From: Cylindrobasidium torrendii FP15055 ss-10 | Taxonomy: Eukaryota > Basidiomycota > Agaricomycetes > Agaricales > Physalacriaceae | Direction: 5' to 3' | Assembly (NCBI GenBank): GCA_000934385.1 | Contig: KN880434.1 | Location: forward strand, 62,001-126,000 | DNA: 64,000 nt | Shown here: piece after piece, positions 1 through 10,666 of the stretch | Layout: every line of letters starts with the position of its first letter | How positions within the stretch are numbered: position 1 is the stretch's first letter | Notes under the pieces: generated by a model | What the model saw: only the letters and a program-made list of their open reading frames with translations | Databases searched by the model: none | What the model was told of the DNA's origin: nothing | Made by a program: the position numbers and the translations under genes

Positions 1-1216
1 CGCTAGGGACCCTCAGACAATTTGGCTACTACCATCATGACCCCCAAGCAGGACCAGGGGATACTGGCGAAGACGTGGAATCTCGTCAAGATAGTGCTCA
101 AGACGGGAATAGGACGCTATCGAAAGCTGCATTTCTACGGCAAGGTATGCTGTTCGAGATGATGAAGGTCATAGGCCTTACTTCATCGCGCAGGCGTTCA
201 TTTGGTTTCTCGGTTTTTTCTACATATGCTTCGGTGCGTACCCACTTCCAAACGCAGTCTCAGCTCTGACATCGCATAGGCGCCTTCATTATCGTGGTCA
301 CTCCTGCCCGTATTGCGCAGTTCACCTATGACCAAGCAACCAAGTTATCGCATCTACGCTTCGGATGGCTAGTATTGGCTGGAATAATCAGTGCGTTATT
401 CCTTGTGCATCTTGCCTTGGAGGCTCAAACCAGCCCAAGCCCTCGTTTCTTTCCCACCTCTCATAGGCCATACAACTATTGTCACTCTCTGTGGGTTTGC
501 CTATGGTATGAAGGGCTTCCCAATAGCAGCAGTCTCCTCTGTCTTTGGATCCGCACTGGTGTTCGTCCTCCTGCGATTGTGCTTCAGCCACCGCATTCGC
601 CAGTGGTCTATCGACAACAAGAAATGGCAGGCTCTTGAGTCCGTAGTTGTGCGCCTTCCTCGCCATGCACCTCCAAGTAGATGCTTACATATCTAAAGCA
701 AGCCAAGGGTCTTCCCTTGATTATCCTGACGCGGATGAGCCCATTTCCTCCATGGGTTTACTCCAATACGCTCTTCAGTGTAAGTTCCCTATATCCATGT
801 GACCCAACTCATACGTTTTGCAGTCCATTGAAGCCGTTTCTCTCTGGCAATTCATGGTCGCAACTTGTTTTGTGTTCCCCAAGATCCTTTTGCATGTTTG
901 GCTTGGAACACGGATGGCAGCTCTCTCAGATGGCGAGACGCGGGGACATATGGATACTCGTCAGTTGAATCAACGGACAAATGTGCTTTCCCTTATTGTG
1001 TTTGCAGAAACCAAGATACTCAACGGTTGTCTTGTTGGGGCCGGTATTCTCGTCGCCATATTCTCGAGTTGGCTTGTGTACACGCTTGTACAGAAGCACA
1101 TTAGAGAGCTCGAGGGCATTCCGGCAGACATTGATGAGCTTGCGGCAGAGGCGATTGAAGACTTTGACGAGAATGCCCCTCTACTACACCGCTCCTTCGA
1201 TGAGGAGGAAAGGTAA
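1..1216 (+). CDS. TVP38: Golgi membrane protein Tvp38 (VTT/SNARE-associated family), possibly 5'-partial
   Basis: Integral membrane protein of the Tvp38/TMEM64 (VTT or SNARE-associated Golgi) family, expected in Golgi or endosomal membranes. Exons read as about 37-144, 194-233, 280-390, 434-648, 699-779, 824-959 and 1008-1216, and they keep one frame (about 299 residues from the ATG at 37). The family core is clear: a glycine-rich membrane re-entrant segment (GFAYGMKG, in the 434-648 exon), the motif RMSPFPPW in the 699-779 exon, further hydrophobic helices, and an acidic cytosolic tail ending in DEEER. An AG acceptor-like CTAG at positions 3-6 and the short N-terminus suggest that upstream exons may lie outside the window, so the ATG at 37 may be internal. 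The family and the strand are certain; the true start is not. Confidence 0.88.
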
Positions 1217-1316
1217 GAAGTCATTATCCAACTCTACACACGGGTCTGTCGGTATTTAAGAGGATATTGATATATTTATGGCGTGGATTCCTTTGCCATC
1301 ATGCAGTATAGCGTCC

Positions 1317-2563
1317 CTAGTAGTAATGCAAAAACAACAAGCTCAGACTAGCCCCGATGAGGAATGAAAGAATGTATATCCTGCTGTCTTTAGCCCGTCG
1401 TTGAGCCTCGCGCAACTCTACGTTGCCTTTTTCCATCGCAGATGTGGTTGTTATCGCGTCGTCGTAAAGCTGGTCTGTCAATTCCGTCTGTCGCGTTAGA
1501 TGGGTGACCAGTTCCATCTGCAGAGCGCTAATGTCCAGCAATCGCGACTCTGCCTGCTGCACGGCCTCGAGTTTGTCTTGCACACCTCGTAAAATGCTTG
1601 CATTTTCCTCCTCGAACTGCAAGATTTGGGATTGCGACAACTCGAGCTCGTCGTCGTCGTCGGATACGGAGAGCGTCTCTTCGACGGGTGGTGAAGGAAT
1701 ATCCATGCGGGGAGTACGCGGGGAGGGAGCGCCGATGGTTGCTGCGAGTGCGCCGCCCAGCCAACTTTGTGACTGCTCGTCTGATGCGGAGGAAGGTCGT
1801 GTGTCAAAGTTGATGGTTGCTTCCCTCGCAGCACTCGAACCTAGCGTCTTGGATCGCTCGAGCTCGCGTTTGATACGTTCCTCCTGCATAGCCTTTTGAC
1901 TCTGGCTTGTTTCCGCGAGACGGCGGGACAAGTACCATGTTATGCTTGAGCGATGGGCGGCAACAACGTTGGAAGCCGCTGTTGCGTCGTCCGACCGCAA
2001 ACGGGAGGGAAGCCATCGCGTAATGGGGTTCATTTTTCCAGCAAGGAGTTCCGTGCGGCCTGCGCTGAGGGTCGGTCTTCTGAGATTAAGAGGGTGCCAG
2101 GGGGAAGACGCGTACGTTTCTCGAGCGCTTCCATATCTTTGACTCTATCCGAACATTTTGAGAGAATAAGACGCGCCTGTAAGTCGATTTGATCCCGCTC
2201 TTCGTTCGTGAGTTGTTGGATAGAGGACCAAGATTGATTATCAGGATTCGACAAATCGAGAGAATGTGTTGTGGCCCGCGACAGGCCACTCCGCCGAGAG
2301 TCAACGTTGAGGTATGCTCTGCGGAGCCCACTCAACATAGCCGTGAGGCTTGTGATGTGAGAAAGCTACGCATTCGTGCCCTTAGTACATATTCTACAAT
2401 GACTTGTACAACGCACAATTTTGTAGGCCTCATCTACGTATTCCTTTCCACCTGGTATGTCCGCATGTGGGTCGCGAGAAGTTCGCCGCTTGTTGGGCGG
2501 GCGTGAGCGCGGTGCCTTCTGAACTGCGTCGCGAAAGTCTGTCGTGCGGTCGGTAAATCCCAT
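1317..2563 (-). CDS. UFE1: Syntaxin-18/Ufe1-like ER t-SNARE
   Basis: Q-SNARE of the endoplasmic reticulum used for retrograde Golgi-to-ER fusion and ER homotypic fusion. Exons on the minus strand are 2563-2417, 2365-2116 and 2059-1317 (1140 nt, 379 residues, frame exact). The N-terminal exon has the short syntaxin-18 type start (MGFTDRTTDF) and the second begins the helical N-terminal domain. A Ser/Pro-rich linker, an acidic DDDDELEL patch and a heptad-rich SNARE helix follow, and a hydrophobic C-terminal anchor occupies about the last 20 residues with only a short lumenal end. That architecture, a tail anchor and no signal peptide, fits Ufe1/Stx18. The gene is head-to-head with the AhpC/TSA gene. 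Confidence 0.85.
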
Positions 2564-3187
2564 ACTGATGTATCCAAAAGCGCGATGAGTCGACGTGGAA
2601 ACTGGGACAATGCTTCACGAACTCGTGGCGAATGTGCCATAAAGCAATCCACGGCAATCACGGCAATCGGGCCGAGTGACTTAGAGCGCGAAAAAACCCA
2701 AAATGGCCTTTCTCATCTGAACGACTGTGACGGTGATGAAGGAGGGCCGTGTCTATCCCTGGTTCTTCCACTCCATCGTCAGTCACGGAGTAATGAACGT
2801 CTTCGTTTGAGGCTCGCATTGAAACGCATACCAGTGCCTGCCATAGTTTACGACGTACATTTTTTTTTTCCAAATTTCGAATGCATAGTCAAGTTTTCCT
2901 CCACCATCGTGAAGGTCTTCCCTTTTTCCATTCGCTTGCAGCCACGAGAACGCGAATGGGGCCGCGCCTCGGTCAGATGCGACAGTATCATATTATTAAA
3001 CACACCGCGATCGCATTATTGACAGTCACTCTTTTGCCTTACGACTTCCACGAGTTGAACTCACCTTTTAGCATGCCTTCGTTCCCTTGATTCTTTCTAT
3101 CCCTATCTTTTGCCCTGCCTCTGCCTCTATCTTCTCTCCCAATCTGGTGTCCTTCACTTCTTTTCTACAACCACAACACTATAAATC
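2564..3187. promoter_or_regulatory. Divergent promoter region between UFE1 and the AhpC/TSA-type gene
   Basis: About 620 bp with no convincing gene. The last 100 bp before the ATG at 3188 are strongly pyrimidine-rich (CTTTCTATCCC and CTGCCTCTGCC type tracts from about 3085), which is common upstream of well expressed filamentous-fungal genes. A 145-codon plus-strand frame begins at 2585, but it lacks family similarity and low-complexity tracts disrupt it, so I do not call it. Confidence 0.5.
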
Positions 3188-4865
3188 ATGGCTACGCTCG
3201 CTGGCGCAGAACCTACCCAGAGCCCAACAGGCAACAGACGCGTCAGACGGAAGCCGGCCCCGTCAGTTGACGACTTTGATGTCGTCCTCTCTCGCAATGT
3301 CGCCCAGCGCTACCCTCTGCCGGACCCGACTGATCCTTTCGCGCCACTCTCCGTACTTCGCGACCGTTCCAGTGCCGGTTTCGAGCCATATAGAACACCA
3401 TCTACCTTCATCTCACAATGTTCTCCCGTTGCCGAAGATTTTTGCATGCCACTTGTCCTCCCAGGCAAACTGGTCCAGAGGGAGAATCATTATCGGACGC
3501 GGTCTCAATCTATGGTCCCATCGGCGTCCAACAGCGACAGTTCTCACTCTTCGATTCCGAGCTTGATTCATGATAGCGGAGGCGGCGGTAGCAGTGACAG
3601 CAGTGACGAGAAAACAGGCACCCAAACGTCCCCCGTAACGAAGCCATCGCGTCGCGGGTCGGTGAGAGTGTTGAGGAAAAGGAGCCGTACCCAAGGAGAT
3701 GGTACACTTCCCAATCGAGCTCTGACTCGCAAAGCATCGTGGATGACTTCGACTCTTCCTCCAGTACCACCGACACCCAGAGGCAGACTTCTCCACAGCC
3801 ATGGATCGCTCGACGCCCGGAACTTTCCCTTGCATGCAGAAGCGGACGAGCAGGGATACACCTCCGGGCCCGACACCATGCCATCGAGAACTACTAACAC
3901 CGTGTACCCTCCGACTCCAATGAACAGGGCCCGTTCGAACCTTGCTACAACGTCCATCATCCCAGATTCAAAGGCATCCTCGTACATTGACGTCCACATC
4001 CCGTTGTCACACGAACCATTCTCTGGGGATGAAGTCTCTCCGCAGCCAGGTGATCCCGAATGGGCCATACCGACTAACGGGCAAGTCGCCAAGGCTGCAT
4101 CCCTCAACCTGATTGCACCCTCTGGTCTGCGCATCGCTTTTGGCTCCATCTTCGAGAAAAAACGCGCCGTCGTCATCTTCCTGCGTCACTTTTGGTGCCA
4201 ACATTGCCAGGATTATATGGCTGCGCTTGCGTCGCTGGTCCCGCCCGACGCGAACATCATACTCATCTCGAACGGCTCCCCGGCACTTGTTGAGAAGTAC
4301 ACTCAGATGTTCGGTGTGCAGTTCCCGATGTATGTCGACCCGGATATGCGCATCTACCGTGCGCTCCATATGGGCGTAGTCACCGACAATGTGAATGGGG
4401 ATAGCCGACGGGGCTCGCAAAGGGAGGAAGGAGGATATGTTCGACAGGGTCCCATCCTTGGGCTTGCGCGAGTAGTTTTGCGCGCGCTCAGGGTGGGTAT
4501 GCCAGTATGGGAAAAGGGAGGCGATGTTCGTCAGCTGGGTGGAGAATTTGTACTGGGTCCAGGGTATGTTCATATCAAACCCAACCCAGCAAGGTTTACT
4601 GACTGGCTTTAGGATGAAATGTGACTGGGCCCATCGTATGCAGGGCCCGAGAGGACACGCACCGGTGCCGACTGTACTGGAAGCGGCGGGTATAGGCATA
4701 ATGGCCTCCGCTGTGCGTTCGGGCAAAGCACAGATAGCGAACGGGAGTGTCTACAAGAGAGGAGATTCCAAAAACACTGCTACCACCGAAGTGGCCTGTA
4801 CAGAGAGATCGTCCCCGAGTTTTGACCCTGCTGATGTTACATACAGCAATGCTGTAGTTCTCTAA
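3188..4865 (+). CDS. AhpC/TSA antioxidant-type (AAED1/PRXL2-like) protein with long disordered N-terminus
   Basis: Two exons, 3188-4563 and 4613-4865, joined by a 49-nt GT-AG intron; 542 residues. The first roughly 310 residues are low-complexity (Ser/Pro/Arg, with a GGGGSSDSS stretch) and probably disordered. A thioredoxin-fold domain of the AhpC/TSA antioxidant enzyme group follows at about residues 315-480. It carries the redox motif C-x-x-C (Cys337 and Cys340, FWCQHCQDY context) after a beta strand rich in Ile/Val, and the later family block containing MYVDPDMRIYRAL. The family is known in fungi as peroxiredoxin-like or thioredoxin-like proteins; the substrate is not defined. The C-terminal block GPGMKCDWAHRM spans the intron, which supports the splice. 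Confidence 0.85.
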
Positions 4866-6341
4866 TGCGAAACTAAATCGGAGTGATACCCTACTACTAA
4901 CGAGCTCTTCACTGGCATATTATAGCAGATTAGTTAATCATCTCCTATTTATTTCCTTTACTTACCGCCTTGAGGGTGTGAAATATAATTTATTCAACAT
5001 CTAAAACACAATCACAGTAGTAGCCCACGTTAACAAACCGTGACGTAGGAACGAAGATTGTTTCTCTCACTGCTGAAATTGGGTCGGAGCTCATATTTTT
5101 CATTGCCCTTTTTTGGACGCGTTTTCGCGTGGCGACACGTGGCAAAATATCTCGATCATCTCGTCTCGCGTGGCTAGCCTCGTTGTTCGTTCTCAGATAG
5201 CGTACCGCCAAGGGGGTGTCTACAGGTATGCATAGCAGTCAAAGTAGATACGAGGATCATGTACTGGTAATATGCTGACAGTCACGCATTCTTACGGATG
5301 TCTGTTTTGACGTTGGGGCTGAGTGTCTTGCCGCCAATGTTCGAGCGAGACTGGAGGAGAATCTACCAGCTATCACTTCTCTCCGTCAGGAAGTCGATAT
5401 CGAATCAGGTAAACTATCCACACGGTTGCCGCCGTGGTGATGCAATGCAAGGCGCGCCAGAATGGCTCAAAGTATCCGAACGCTTGTCCTAAACTGACGT
5501 CCAGGCTTAGTAATGACCAAGTCGCTGGTGTGGTTGTAAGGCAACATAGGAAGAAGACCTTACATGACATACCAAAGTGACGTGTGCCCATGTGAGGATA
5601 AGCTGAGGGTGTACGCACTAGAATCAACATTCGTTAGCTATAAACATACGCAGTGTATACACCTATGTACGCCTTGGTGAACCAACATACATATTTTGTC
5701 TTCAATATTTGTAACAGAACCAGGGAGATACGGAGTGGGCTGGTTGCGGACACTATAGGAATTTCTAACATGTAACAAGGTGGATGGTAGGGTACTGTGG
5801 CCCAGTTCTATCATTTGTCAATGTGTACAGCACTGCATGGAAGCCGTTGATAATCAAATACTTTATGGATGGTCTGGAATTTATTGTCCTGGAATAATGC
5901 CGCGGTCGACATATGAGGTCTGTATGAGGTGGTTGAATCAAGGTAATAAGCGCGGTTAACTCTTGAACCTCGGGAGTCGGGGCGCGTGGCGAAGCCGCGT
6001 GCAATCGTGCTCCCTTGAACGCACAAGACTTTGAGTATTGCAGCCATATACTCCATGATACCACTGTAGACAAGAAACTTAGAGATTTACCATTGCTAAA
6101 TTTGCAGGATTGTATAACCTTTACGGTTTGTTCTTGCCGCTTGTCGGCCGTACCCCCCTGGATCTCTTGCTACAATAATGAAGTGCGTAGGTATCATCCG
6201 ATCGCACAATGGCTGATTATGTAAAGTCACGTTGCACTTTGATGGCGTTTCCACTGTCGAAATGCCGCTTTTCGAAGACGCACGCTGAATAGTAGAAGAG
6301 ATTGAAATTGCAATGGAAAGACGGAGAATGCATCCAATCCT
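4866..6341. other. Gene-poor 1.5-kb convergent intergenic region
   Basis: Lies between the 3' ends of the AhpC/TSA-type gene (+) and the F-box gene (-) and is the longest gap in the window. No complete gene could be assembled. Short stretches look coding-like on the plus strand (about 5160-5235 and 5287-5410, the latter followed by GTAAAC), but the frames do not join through plausible splice sites. The region may hold a decayed gene, a small unspliced RNA or only 3' untranslated sequence. Confidence 0.4.
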
Positions 6342-7931
6342 TCAAATCACGATGTTACGAGACACATGCCCTTGGCCACGTTCCAAGAGCTTACGGTAAA
6401 ACCTTCGCCTATATCGATCGTTCGAGCAACATCCCATACGAGCTATGGGGTACGTGTTAGCATCAACGCAGGCTTGAGAAATAACTTTATACATACAACA
6501 ATAATCATCCATATCATTCAGCACAAGGCGGCAAACTGTAGCTTGCGCAAGGTCGAGAATATCCACTTCTTGGACGTGCGAACAATTGATTACTGTCACT
6601 GAGCGCAGGGGTTGAACAACGGGCGGCGACGTCTCGGACGCGTCCAAGCGGTCGCGCGCAAGTCGGACGAGGGCACGGCCAGTAATTTGGCCGCACCAGC
6701 GTAGGTCAAGCTGCTGTAAAGACGGGCAAAGCCCACTGATGGATAAGAGGACTTCATCCGGGATGTCGCTTTCGTGAAGGCTCAGCTCTTGCAGGCGGGG
6801 CATGTATCGCGCGGCAGTGAGGAAGTCTTCATGAGAGAGGTCAAGGTCCTGAAGCTCCATGCGCTCAACCGGGAGGTCGTCACTTTGCAGAAGATGGAGA
6901 AGGGATGCTCCAAGAACTTGGTGAGGATATGCCAAGGGGTCTCGCGAATTACGCAGAGCGATGTGGCGTAGGGCAGGGAGATGAAGGGATCGGAGAAGCT
7001 GGAATGCGAGTGGATCGGTCACCATTGTTAACGATGTGAGGGCTGGGAGAGTGACAAGAGGGTCGGTGGCCGCCGTTATGACAGCACTGGTCGAGTGGTC
7101 GGTGGGTGTCGACAGGCTGAGTGATTCCAGCAGGGGCAGGCCTTCAAGAACATCCAAGAGGGCGGAAATCTGGACAGTAGAGTTATCGAGGTCCAATTCG
7201 AGTTCGCGGATGGTGGATGGAATCGAACCACGGTCGGGAAGCCTGCTCCTCGACAGTCGCAGTAACCGCAGAGACGGCGCGTTCTGGAATGCGCCGGGAA
7301 GGCCTATGATACGCGTTTCTACTTCTGGCAGGACAGACGATTCTTCCTTAATCGAGATGGACATTCGGCGAAGGTTGGTGAATTGACCCTTGCACCGTCC
7401 AATTGCATCATTGACAGGCTGGAGCAGGGTGGAAGAGATAGTCAACGTGTGCCATTGTGAACTGCGAGAGACGAGGGCATCTGTAATTGGTCGTATGTGC
7501 GTGAGGTCGTTCTTGATTTCCATATGGACGAACAAGGGTGCCGCCTTGACTCTGTTTAACCAAAACTCGACACGACCCAGGGGTTCCGCGGTGTCCGTAT
7601 TGACATAGAGGTGGGACCAGACATGTGGGATAAGAGCGGCTTCCCGCCATTCGGAGCAGACATGGGATGCCACCAGTGGAGTGAGCGTAAAGCCGTCCCG
7701 GGCGCAGCGTTCGAAGATATTGGCGAGGATGTCGGGCGGAAGCCGGCGCGCAAGAGTAATACGACCCTTGAGAAGCCTGATCTCTCCTACATGTTGCGAT
7801 TTTGTGAATAGAAGGCGCCGAATCTGCTGTTCCAATCCTACGATCTCTTCGTCCACCGCCTGGATAGCCGTTTCGTGCGCCGTGATCATGCGCTTCACCT
7901 CGAGTTCCTCTTCTTTATTGTAGTGGTCCAT
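6342..7931 (-). CDS. F-box protein with C-terminal leucine-rich repeats
   Basis: A single open frame of 529 residues, unusual here in having no intron. A coiled-coil-like N-terminus (about residues 5-55, Glu/Lys/Leu heptads) precedes an F-box motif (about residues 64-105: LPPDILANIFERCARD, then a helix with VCSEWREAA and the trailing VWSHL). This is the mushroom-type F-box used to bind Skp1 in SCF ubiquitin ligases. The remainder is a set of irregular leucine-rich repeats (repeated LxxLxLSxT and LQxLDLRWC patterns) that would recruit the substrate. This class is greatly expanded in agaricomycetes and rapidly evolving, so the target cannot be guessed. The protein is probably cytosolic or nuclear. 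Confidence 0.88.
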   Translation of the reverse strand: MDHYNKEEELEVKRMITAHETAIQAVDEEIVGLEQQIRRLLFTKSQHVGEIRLLKGRITLARRLPPDILANIFERCARDGFTLTPLVASHVCSEWREAALIPHVWSHLYVNTDTAEPLGRVEFWLNRVKAAPLFVHMEIKNDLTHIRPITDALVSRSSQWHTLTISSTLLQPVNDAIGRCKGQFTNLRRMSISIKEESSVLPEVETRIIGLPGAFQNAPSLRLLRLSRSRLPDRGSIPSTIRELELDLDNSTVQISALLDVLEGLPLLESLSLSTPTDHSTSAVITAATDPLVTLPALTSLTMVTDPLAFQLLRSLHLPALRHIALRNSRDPLAYPHQVLGASLLHLLQSDDLPVERMELQDLDLSHEDFLTAARYMPRLQELSLHESDIPDEVLLSISGLCPSLQQLDLRWCGQITGRALVRLARDRLDASETSPPVVQPLRSVTVINCSHVQEVDILDLAQATVCRLVLNDMDDYCCMYKVISQACVDANTYPIARMGCCSNDRYRRRFYRKLLERGQGHVSRNIVI

Positions 7932-8279
7932 ATTATCCTATAATAGCTTTGTAAGAAGGCGGGGCCCTTTGGATTATCTGGGGATATACCAATGTCAAGT
8001 TGGCAAGTGTTGACGAAGTCGCCCGCTGGGTCAACTCAGATTTCGGTCCGAACCCCGGTGCTTTTCCTTAGACCACATCGACGACCAACACGAATCTTTG
8101 CACACCCAGGTAGAAAATATTCCATTTTGATTGTATGATGATTCAGAGTGGAATCTTCAACAACCCGCAAAAAACCAGCTGGGATGTAATGAAGACTAGT
8201 TGTTCTGGATACTGCTGACCCCATGTCGCGTCTCGTATAATTCTGTCATTTACTGAGAACGAGTGCGGCAGATTCTTCA
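7932..8279. promoter_or_regulatory. Divergent promoter region between the F-box gene and SSU72
   Basis: About 350 bp separating two outward-facing starts (ATG at 7931 on the minus strand, ATG at 8280 on the plus strand). No clear TATA box or open reading frame. It must hold both 5' control regions. Confidence 0.5.
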
Positions 8280-9278
8280 ATGGACCCCAGAAGAAGAGAT
8301 CCTCGGCTCGCGCGCGCAGACCCTCGCCTGCAGCAAGCTCAACAAGAACCCGCCCAAACATCATCCATCCCTTCGTCTTCTACGCCTCCAAAACCCAACA
8401 CTGAGACGGTAGATACGCCGGCCATCTTAGCAACATCAAATAAACAGTCCTCATACAAACCTCGACCGTTGTTTTGTGTTGTCTGCGCCAGCAACAACGT
8501 GCGTTGTACGCGTCGTGAATGCGTCAAACTAATCCGGGAGATAGAACAGGTCCATGGAGGGACATAATGTGCTACAGTACGCTCATTTTCTTCCCTTCTT
8601 ACACTCTCACTTATCGCAATCAGGAAGGCTGGCTTTCGTGTCGTTTCTGCTGGGACCGGGTCCGCCGTGCGGCTCCCAGGCCCTTCAGTAGACAAGCCCA
8701 ATGTGTATCCTTTTGGTACACCCTACAACACCATTTTCGAGGAGCTCACATCACAGGATCCGCGGCTGTATGTCAGCAAGCTACCGTCTCATGCTATCGA
8801 AATAATACTTTCCCTAGATATACCGCAAACGGCGTGCTACAAATGATAGACCGAAACCGTCGCATCAAGCTTGCACCGGAACGTTGGCAAGAGAGCCAAA
8901 CAGTATCTGACGTTGTATTCACTTGCGAAGAACGCTGCTTTGACGCTGTCTGCGATGGTGCACTCCCAATCACCAGATTTGCATTGGGCAATTCTGATTG
9001 TGATTCTAGATTTGCTTGCTCGTGGTGGCGAATTCAATCGTCTGGTGCACGTCATCAACATCGAGATCAAGGACAACCATGAAGAGGCGCTCATCGCAGG
9101 TAAAGCTATGTTGGATCTAGCAGCAGCAGTGGGTCATCAACGTTTTGTACAAAAACCTAGCTCACTCGTTATGCAGATCGAAGCGTCTGAAGATGTGGAT
9201 GAAGATATAGACGGCATACTTGAGACGCAACAACAGAAGCATCCACACAGCCTGCTCCATGCTGTTGCGTTCTACTAA
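8280..9278 (+). CDS. SSU72: RNA polymerase II CTD phosphatase Ssu72
   Basis: Removes phosphate from Ser5/Ser7 of the RNA polymerase II C-terminal repeat and belongs to the cleavage and polyadenylation machinery in the nucleus. Six exons: 8280-8498, 8545-8576, 8624-8767, 8818-8957, 9010-9128 and 9177-9278 (756 nt, 251 residues, exact frame). The catalytic loop C-x5-R is CASNNNR at residues 69-75 and is itself split by the first intron. The signature blocks [44 protein letters not shown] and the C-terminal [12 protein letters not shown] are all present. A basic Arg/Pro N-terminal extension of about 60 residues precedes the conserved domain. No catalytic residue is missing. Confidence 0.95.
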
Positions 9279-9518
9279 CGCGTTTGTCTTCAGTTATTTG
9301 GTACAATTATGAAATACAATACCCATGAAGTATAATTGCAAACATCATAGAGAGTGGGACAGAATACAAGGAAAGCTCCAATGCTAGTTTTCTGGGCGTC
9401 TCGTTCTTGAGACGCGTCCACACGCCACGACCTACACGTGACATAATGCCGAAGTGCCGAGTCCATCACTTACGCGTCGTGCTTGAAGTGCGCGTCAACT
9501 TGATCAACCTCTACAACC

Positions 9519-10475
9519 ATGGCTAGTGCTGACGGTGGTGCTTACAGGTGAACTCGATAGATTACGAGGCTCAATCGCGCTCAACGTTGGTAGTTACTCT
9601 CTTACCGTTTTCTCCCCGAGCGGAAAGCTCGTACAAATCGAGCATGCCTTGGCCGTTGTGGCTGGTGGAACGACAAGTCTGGGAATCAAAGGTGCGCCAT
9701 AATGAATTGAGATTGACCCATCTGATATTCTGTTTAGCTTCAAATGGAATCGTAATCGCAACTGAGAAGAAGACTTCGTCCATTCTCATCGACGATTCAA
9801 TGCTCGACAAAGTTTCCGTCATTTGCCCTAATATTGGCATTGTTTACTCTGGAATGGGACCCGACTCTCGCGTTCTCATATCCAAGGCTCGCAAGTGCGC
9901 ACAGGCATACTGGAAGATGCACGGCGAATACCCTCCTACGCGTGTCCTTGTCCAAGAGGTAGCAACTATTATGCAACAAGCTACGCAGTCTGGGTAGGTC
10001 CTCTCAGTGTGCAAGTGGATAAATTACTGACACCTCGTCAAGCGGTGTACGGCCGTATGGTGTTTCTCTTCTCATAGCTGGCTGGGACATCAACCGTGGT
10101 CAGTCACTATACCAGGTCGATCCCTCTGGATCCTTTTGGGCGTGGAAAGCGAGCGCGATTGGAAAGAACATGGTGAACGCAAAGACCTTCTTGGAGAAGA
10201 GGTGCGTTTGCTCTCTCCTCGTCCTCTCACGCCAGTCTTATTTGTCCAGATACAACGACGACATAAGTCTTGAGGACGCCATTCATACAGCTCTTCTCAC
10301 TCTGAAGGAGGGATTCGAGGGACAAATGACTGAGAAGACGATTGAAATTGGCGTGGTTACTATCCCTACACCAGAAGAGCTCGAGTTGGGCAAGGCGGAT
10401 GCAGCGACTGGGCGGCCAAAGCCCACATTCCGCAAACTCACTGAAGAGGAAGTCCGGGATTACCTTGCGTTGTAG
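9519..10475 (+). CDS. PRE8: 20S proteasome subunit alpha-2
   Basis: Structural alpha-ring subunit of the 20S proteasome (PSMA2/Pre8), forming the gate and docking surface for the regulatory particle. Exons 9519-9547, 9594-9691, 9738-9993, 10043-10201 and 10250-10475 (768 nt, 255 residues). The N-terminal alpha-subunit signature is [20 protein letters not shown]. The alpha-2 block [17 protein letters not shown] and the sequence around [16 protein letters not shown] separate it from other alpha subunits. There is no catalytic N-terminal Thr, as expected for an alpha subunit. The first exon codes for only nine and two-thirds codons. It lies tandem with SSU72. Confidence 0.95.
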
Positions 10476-10666
10476 TTGTGAATTGGAAATATTGTAAGAT
10501 CATGGTTCCCCGACCGTTCGAGGGTGGACACTTAGAAATGTATAACTACTTCACAGAGTTGTGGCCCTGTCCAATCATCCAAGGCAGATGAGCACTGTGA
10601 CGTCAAGATCACTTGCGTCTCGAGCTCGGCCTCGTTCACTACAGTCCATCTTGATTCCATCTCATC

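Noticed and set aside
2585..3022. 145-codon plus-strand frame
   Set aside because: Lies in the divergent promoter of two clear genes, contains a T-rich run and has no recognisable protein features.
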